A model generated the notes under the pieces. It was not told where the DNA came from. It saw nothing but the letters and a program-made list of their open reading frames with translations, and made no database searches. A DNA stretch of 64,000 nucleotides from Girardinichthys multiradiatus (taxonomy: Eukaryota; Chordata; Actinopteri; Cyprinodontiformes; Goodeidae), in assembly GCF_021462225.1 (NCBI RefSeq), contig NC_061813.1:26560442-26624441 (forward strand). Reading direction: 5' to 3'. Shown in pieces: positions 59,596 to 64,000 of this stretch. A program made the translations under genes and the position numbers. Every line of letters begins with the position of its first letter. The stretch's first letter is position 1.

Positions 59596-60192
59596 ATGAA
59601 CAAAAATGTAGACAGGATCAACTATATTCACTACAGTGTGCAAAAACTAGGAAATTGGACACAAAGCGGGTTTGAAGCTGTCTATGACCAATTGGCTTCA
59701 ACTTCCCTGATAGCATTCCAGAATAGAATTGCTTTGGACATGTTGTTAGTTGAAAAAGGAGGAGTTTGTGCCATTTTTGGAGAAAAATGTTGCACATTCA
59801 TACCTAACAACACTGCTGCTGATGGTAGCCTCACTAAAGCCATAGAAGATTTGAAATCTCTAAATGGCAAAATGAAGGAGCATTCTGGAGTAGACACCTC
59901 GATGTGGGACTCCTGGCTGGATGTGTTTGGGAAGTATAAAATTTTAGTATCATCAGTAATAATTTCCTTTGCAGTGTTTGCTGAAATTTTGACATTGTGT
60001 GGATGTTGTTGTATTCCCTGCCTTCGTTCTCTGCTTAACTGTTTCATCACCACAGCTTTTTCTCCTATGGAAGACAGAGTTACCCAACTCTATCCGTTAC
60101 TTAAACAGCAGGATGATGAAGATGATGAGGATGCGACTGACCACTTTTCTGACCTATACCCAGATCCATCTCTATATGAATCTGTGATTTAA
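59596..60192 (+). pseudogene. Retroviral env, transmembrane subunit (198-codon open frame)
   Basis: Residues 40-58 form the immunosuppressive-like/heptad segment ('FQNRIALDMLLVEKGGVC'), followed by the CX6CC motif at residues 58-66 that holds the surface subunit in gamma-type Env. A membrane segment spans about residues 113-137, then a Cys-rich juxtamembrane patch (135-142) and an acidic tail of about 55 residues with a tyrosine-type YPLL motif (166-169). The first ATG in this frame is 59596 and lies after stops that cut it off from the surface subunit. The frame itself has no stop or shift. By itself it lacks a signal peptide, so it should not make a working Env. Confidence 0.75.
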
Positions 60193-60310
60193 ATGTCAGT
60201 AAGTACCTCTGAGTATAATTGTCTTTGTACTCATGAAAATAATCTTACAGTTAAAAAATCCAAAAGAAGTGGCTGTTAAGTGATATGAGAATATGAGCAA
60301 ATATTTCGAT

Positions 60311-60324
60311 AAACAGGGAGGAAA
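60311..60324 (+). other. Polypurine tract of the retrovirus
   Basis: The purine-rich AAACAGGGAGGAAA lies directly before the TGTTGG start of the 3' LTR. It is the expected primer site for plus-strand DNA synthesis. Confidence 0.75.
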
Positions 60325-60809
60325 TGTTGGAATAATTGAATATAGATTTATCTTATATATTTCTCCTATTCTTTAACTTGACTATTTGATTTTATAACCT
60401 TTCATGATGTTTGTGTGAGTAAAGGATGTGATGAGTTTGTCTGCAGGCAAACATCAGAAGTGGAGATGAGGAGGTCATAAAGATGAAGGCTGATTGCACT
60501 GAACGAAGACGCACTGATCCTAAGATTGGAGGAGACTGTGGAAGTGTGTCGTTAAAAGATAATGGTGTTTATGACCTGTTTACGATGCAGCTGTTTTTCC
60601 CATCCTTAGAGAGTAACGTTCTTTGTAACTAGGGACCCCCGAAAGATAATAAAAAGAGTATATCGGACAGGTGGTTTTCAGAGCGGTAGGAGATTTGTAA
60701 CTGAAGCACATCTCTGTTCGTTCTCCTCGCTGCGAGTGAAATAACTAATTATTTGTCTTTCTCTTCTTTTTGTGATGTTACAAGTATTTTAGGTTGTTTA
60801 AACCTGACA
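60325..60809 (+). repeat. 3' LTR of the retrovirus (485 bp)
   Basis: It begins TGTTGGAATAATTG after the polypurine tract and ends AACCTGACA at 60809. A polyadenylation signal AATAAA lies at 60648-60653. The 5' LTR is not in the window. The copy of the 52680-52883 repeat begins at the very next base, 60810. Confidence 0.8.
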
Positions 60810-61016
60810 CATACTGCCACCTACTGTACATCATTGTATAACTCCACCCACTATATTCTATGTTTTAGTTTTGTATTTTATCAAAATAAGAACAATGTTT
60901 TATTTATAATAGTCTTGATTTCCCCCCTATCTCCCCTCTGTTCCTAATAGTCCTTTTAGACTGAATTATCTCCCATTCTGGCACTATGTTTACTGGCGGT
61001 GAGGAGTGTGACAGCG
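60810..61016 (+). repeat. Inverted copy of 52680-52883
   Basis: About 207 bp matching the reverse complement of 52680-52883 at roughly 94%. It starts exactly at the end of the 3' LTR. On the plus strand it could be the first part of the U3 of the LTR family seen at 52089-52885, cut off at 61016. The 64-codon open frame near 60753-60947 is not a gene. Confidence 0.85.
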
Positions 61017-61825
61017 CAACGTGAATCGACTAACTATGTGCTCCACTAACCAGCCTGAGATCACGTGACGCCAAGTCGCTGATGTAAATTTGTATTCTCA
61101 AAGAAAATAAATCGTATTCACAAACTGTTATAGCATATTGTATTCATAAAGAATAAACCACATCTGTAAACATAAACTTTGTGTTTGTAATTTCTTGAAG
61201 CTGTAACATTTTATTTTGTATTCTTACAGAGAAAATATACAATACCTCTTTTGAATTTTACTTATGCACAACTATTGACTAATATGCACACATGTCCATC
61301 TTTACATACACATTGTTTTTGACAGCGTTCTTACCCCATAATGATGGCTTTGTTTATAGCTTCAACCATTGCTGAGTTATCGCATAAAGCTGCAATACGT
61401 TTTCTTTTCCAAAGGGGCCCCAAATGCAACAGGTTATGGTGATAGAGATGATTTCATAAAATGCTGAGGATTCTAATTGGGGAAAGGAGGTGGGCCACAC
61501 ACCAATGAACAATTTGCCCTGAATAAGACCCCCAAAACCTACGGACAGGGCTGTGTCCGCAAAGAATTGAAACGAGTCAGCTGAATGAATGACGTCATCG
61601 TAAAAAAAAAAGATTCCGTTCCAGTCCCTGATGAGGCTGGACTAGAAAGCCAGGTCAGAACAGCAGCCGTCGTCCAAGGTAATGGGGTTGAGCAAGCGGG
61701 AGATGAAGCAGCGACCTTGAGGAATGTGGCGCATTGCAAAATTAAGATGGCCCAGAAGACACAATAGCTGGCGTTTGGAGACAAAAGGAGAAGAAAGAAA
61801 GGACTGGGAGACGTCCTTGGGCAGC
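61017..61825. other. No gene seen
   Basis: AT-rich in the first half and of mixed composition in the second. No supported coding region; the short frames at 61539-61830 on both strands have no domain. Confidence 0.45.
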
Positions 61826-62047
61826 ATCATGATCTTTGGGACTTTAGTTTTGTGTTTTCCTTATTTTGGTAGTTCATATATAACTATATTCTACTCCCTT
61901 GTTCCCTGTATATTCTATCAGCCATTTCTCCTATTTCCTCAGTTCAATTTCATATGTGTGCCTTCCCTCACAGCTGCAACTTATTTCTAATTAACCATCT
62001 ACTCCTTGTTCAGTAATCAATTCTCCAGTTTAAATATCTCTCAGTTA
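61826..62047 (+). repeat. Possible LTR fragment (U3-like start)
   Basis: It begins CATCATGATCTTTGGGACTT, like the start of some fish LTRs (compare the TGTCATGATTCC start at 2550), and runs for about 220 bp before the Tc1 remnant begins. No R/U5 end is present. The call is weak. Confidence 0.25.
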
Positions 62048-62049
62048 GT

Positions 62050-62719
62050 CAGCTCCTATAAAGGCCTATCTCACATTTGCCAAAAGATATCCTGATGATC
62101 CATTTGTGGTGAAAATATTCTGGCCTCACAAATATTGCTCTCTACTTAAAAGTCCTGCAGGAGAATGTCCAGCCATCTATATGGAACCTAAAGCCCAATG
62201 ACATGTTGGTTAGGCAGCAGAACAATGATCAAAAGCACAGTAGCAAAGCTAAATCTGAATGATTCAAAAAAAGAAAAACATTTTGGAGTGGCCAAGCTAA
62301 AGTCTGGACTTAATTCTAGTTCAGATACTGTAGTATGACCTTAAATAGGCTGTTCATACTCATCATCTAACTTGACTTAATAAAATCATTTCTCCAAAAT
62401 AAAGTGGCCCACAATTCCTCAGCAGTAATGTTGATGATTAATTACTAGTTAGCTCAAACTCTTGATTCCAGTTGTTGCTGCTAAGGGTTGTATATCTAGT
62501 TATTATGATTAGGGGGTAATTACTTTCGGACATATTGTTGGCTTTGATGGGTTTTTTTCCCTTAAAGTATAAATCATAATTTGAAAATTGCGTTTTCTAT
62601 TTACTCAGGTTATCTTTATCCAATATTAATATCAGTTTGTTGATCTTACACATACAAGTGTGACATAAAAGCTAAAATGAAGAAATCTGCAATGAGGCAA
62701 ACACTTTTTTACAGCACTG
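62050..62719 (+). mobile_element. Third Tc1-like family, right part of the split copy
   Basis: It contains a decayed 3' half of a Tc1 transposase gene: 'GGAGAATGTCCAGCC' near 62160, a QQNNDQKH-like segment near 62216-62245, 'CATTTTGGAGTGGCCAAGCT' near 62279, and 'GTTGTTGCTGCTAAGGGTTG' near 62472, where such genes end. The right terminal repeat ends TTTTACAGCACTG, with TA at 62720-62721. It has the same orientation as, and inverted ends matching, 51299-51612. A section of the core is deleted and no open frame remains. Confidence 0.75.
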
Positions 62720-62935
62720 TATTTGTTATGCATGATTCATGAGCGCTGTAGTGCTCATGCTGTGGAATTTTGTTGACATGTCCAAATAAACCTGTGACAG
62801 CCTGGCTTATCTGGGGATCAAATTGTGTATGCCAGAGTGTTAAATGGATGGTAAATTGAGGCAGGAGTGTTAATTTTGAGAGGTATTTTGTACTCCTAAG
62901 CTATTGAAACAAAAAGCCGACACACAATAGTGTAA

Positions 62936-63465
62936 CGGGTATGCAACACGCTGCCAGCAGTGAAAAATGGTTGAGGCAGCATCCTCCTGTAGGGATGTTT
63001 GTCCTCAGCAGGGAGATGAAAGCTAGTCACAGTTGATGGGAAGATGGTTGGAGCAAATGTCAGGGCAATTTTGGAAGAAAATCTGCAAGACAGTGAAAAA
63101 GACTTTAGACTATGGCAAAGGTTCACTTTCCATGAAGTAGACCTCATATTAATGAGGAGTGGTTGGCAATACGTGAAAATTGATGTTCACGTTTGATCTC
63201 TGTCCCATCTGAGAAATCTCAAACTACTTTAAGAAGAATAATTACCATATATTTCAGTTTCAAGATGGGCAAAGCCAGTAGAGACATACCTTGGAAGACT
63301 TGTTGCTGTGAATGCAGAGAATTGTGGTTCTACAAACTGTTAAATTGATATGCTGAATAGATATGCATGTCATGCTTTTCAGATCGTTGTTTGTAAAAAC
63401 CTTTGAAAACCATGTATAACACCCCTTCCACTTTACAATTGTGTTGGTCAATTACAAAAAAATCT
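62936..63465 (+). mobile_element. Tc1-like transposon relic, 3' half
   Basis: Segments such as 'AGTTGATGGGAAGATGGTTG' near 63030, 'TATGGCAAAGGTTCACTTTC' near 63112-63131 and 'GTAGAGACATACCTTGGAAG' near 63279 match the 13752 family in order and orientation. A decayed 3' terminal repeat lies near 63390-63465. No open frame remains. Confidence 0.65.
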
Positions 63466-64000
63466 CTCTACCGAATATGTAAAAGATCAAGGCCTATTAA
63501 TACTTGCTAACAGCTTTGATATGGAAGAAATAAAAAGAGCAAAAGCACTGCAACAGACACTAAGAGGTACACAGGCAAAAATACATGCCAGGTTGGGGAA
63601 ACTGATATGTGAACACTGCTGGGGGATCCCAGAAACGGAACATTAAAAAATCAAGATAAATAGTCCACAGCCCTAAAATCAAGTGTGTTTTAATGCTTCT
63701 CTACCTTAAAACACAGTTTCACCCTTGCATCCCATGTTATCAGTCAGCAGAAACAGCAACAACACCGTATAGACATTTTGTTTCTGAGTACTCCCTCATT
63801 AGCCAAGGCACATTTACAATGTTTACATTAATAAAGCAGCAACTTTAAATGCCATTATTTGTGCTAAGTCGCCAACAGCAGCAGTGGAGCCATCTCATCT
63901 TTGCAACAACATTAGGGACATATGCACTGGTTAATGACGTCTCCAGATTGCAGAGGGCTGATTAATTGATTAGGCCCATTAGGAAAGGCACATTAGAAGA
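63466..64000. other. No gene seen; end may be a conserved non-coding element
   Basis: The last 160 bases (63840-64000) have mixed composition and homeodomain-like words such as GATTAATTGATTAG near 63959-63972, with no repeat features. They could be the edge of a conserved non-coding element. The rest holds nothing I can support. Confidence 0.35.

Larger units (their letters stand above)
53541..60809 (+). mobile_element. Endogenous retrovirus, 5'-truncated and defective
   Basis: In order on the plus strand lie remnants of gag (53541-53970), protease (54070-54640), reverse transcriptase (54993-55965), RNase H start (55966-56094), integrase (57584-58290), env (58541-60192), a polypurine tract and one 3' LTR (60325-60809). 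The 5' LTR is missing. A 1.48-kb solo LTR interrupts RNase H/integrase. The env has the CXXC and CX6CC motifs of gamma/epsilon-type retroviruses. Every gene carries stops, shifts or deletions. It lies between the two ends of an older Tc1 element. Confidence 0.85.

Noticed and set aside
53541..60192. A domesticated host env gene
   Set aside because: The surface part is frameshifted and the transmembrane part lacks a signal peptide, so a working gene is not supported; only the open transmembrane frame is noted as a finding.
61585..61767. Frame starting MNDVIVKKKDSVPVPDEAG as a small gene
   Set aside because: Only 60 codons, overlapped by equally open frames on the other strand, with no domain.

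Overview
This window looks like intergenic or intronic DNA from a ray-finned (teleost) fish, probably a spiny-rayed one. I infer this from the repeats: Tc1-type DNA transposons of several fish families, L2/CR1-type LINEs with the characteristic fish 3' tail, tRNA-derived SINEs, a chromodomain Ty3/Gypsy element, and a retrovirus-like element with an env of gamma/epsilon type. The DNA is AT-rich with long TA microsatellites. I found no convincing host protein-coding gene, no tRNA or rRNA gene and no CRISPR array. Almost every open frame longer than about 60 codons lies inside a mobile element or is a chance frame.

Layout. 1-3.1 kb: piled-up fragments (Tc1 relic, SINE, antisense LINE reverse transcriptase, a dispersed repeat, a probable solo LTR at 2550-3138). 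5.9-7.7 kb: a tRNA-derived SINE, then a young Tc1-like transposon (6105-7715) with nearly perfect 200-bp terminal inverted repeats but a dead transposase. 9.6-10.0 kb: a minus-strand SINE with a 12-bp target duplication. 13.7-19.0 kb: two old Tc1 relics and a third, deleted, minus-strand Tc1-like element. 20.2-21.9 kb: a possible conserved element, a patterned TA microsatellite and a block rich in CACATGT words. 25.4-27.3 kb: a CpG-rich block that may be a long LTR. 30.5-33.6 kb: a Tc1 relic split by an L2-type LINE. 33.7-34.1 kb: an LTR. 36.4-36.8 kb: a LINE 3' end. 42.6-47.5 kb: a complete-ended but inactivated Ty3/Gypsy chromodomain retrotransposon on the minus strand, with CTATG target duplications. 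51.3-62.7 kb: a deep nest. The two ends of one old Tc1 element lie about 10.4 kb apart; between them are two minus-strand LTRs, an endogenous retrovirus on the plus strand (gag, protease, RT, integrase and env remnants plus a 3' LTR) and, inside that retrovirus, a 1.48-kb solo LTR with its own GTGT target duplication.

The elements do not form a working system. They record successive insertions: the Tc1 relics are oldest, LINE, ERV and LTR insertions sit on top of them, and the 6105-7715 Tc1 copy and the Gypsy copy look youngest. I did not find a new biological system. The parts most worth a second look are the nested ERV locus, the opposite-oriented copies of one LTR segment flanking it, the young but defective Tc1 copy, the CACATGT-rich block, and several non-repetitive stretches that could be conserved non-coding elements. 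Family names rest on recognition of motifs and of copies within the window; no database search was possible.
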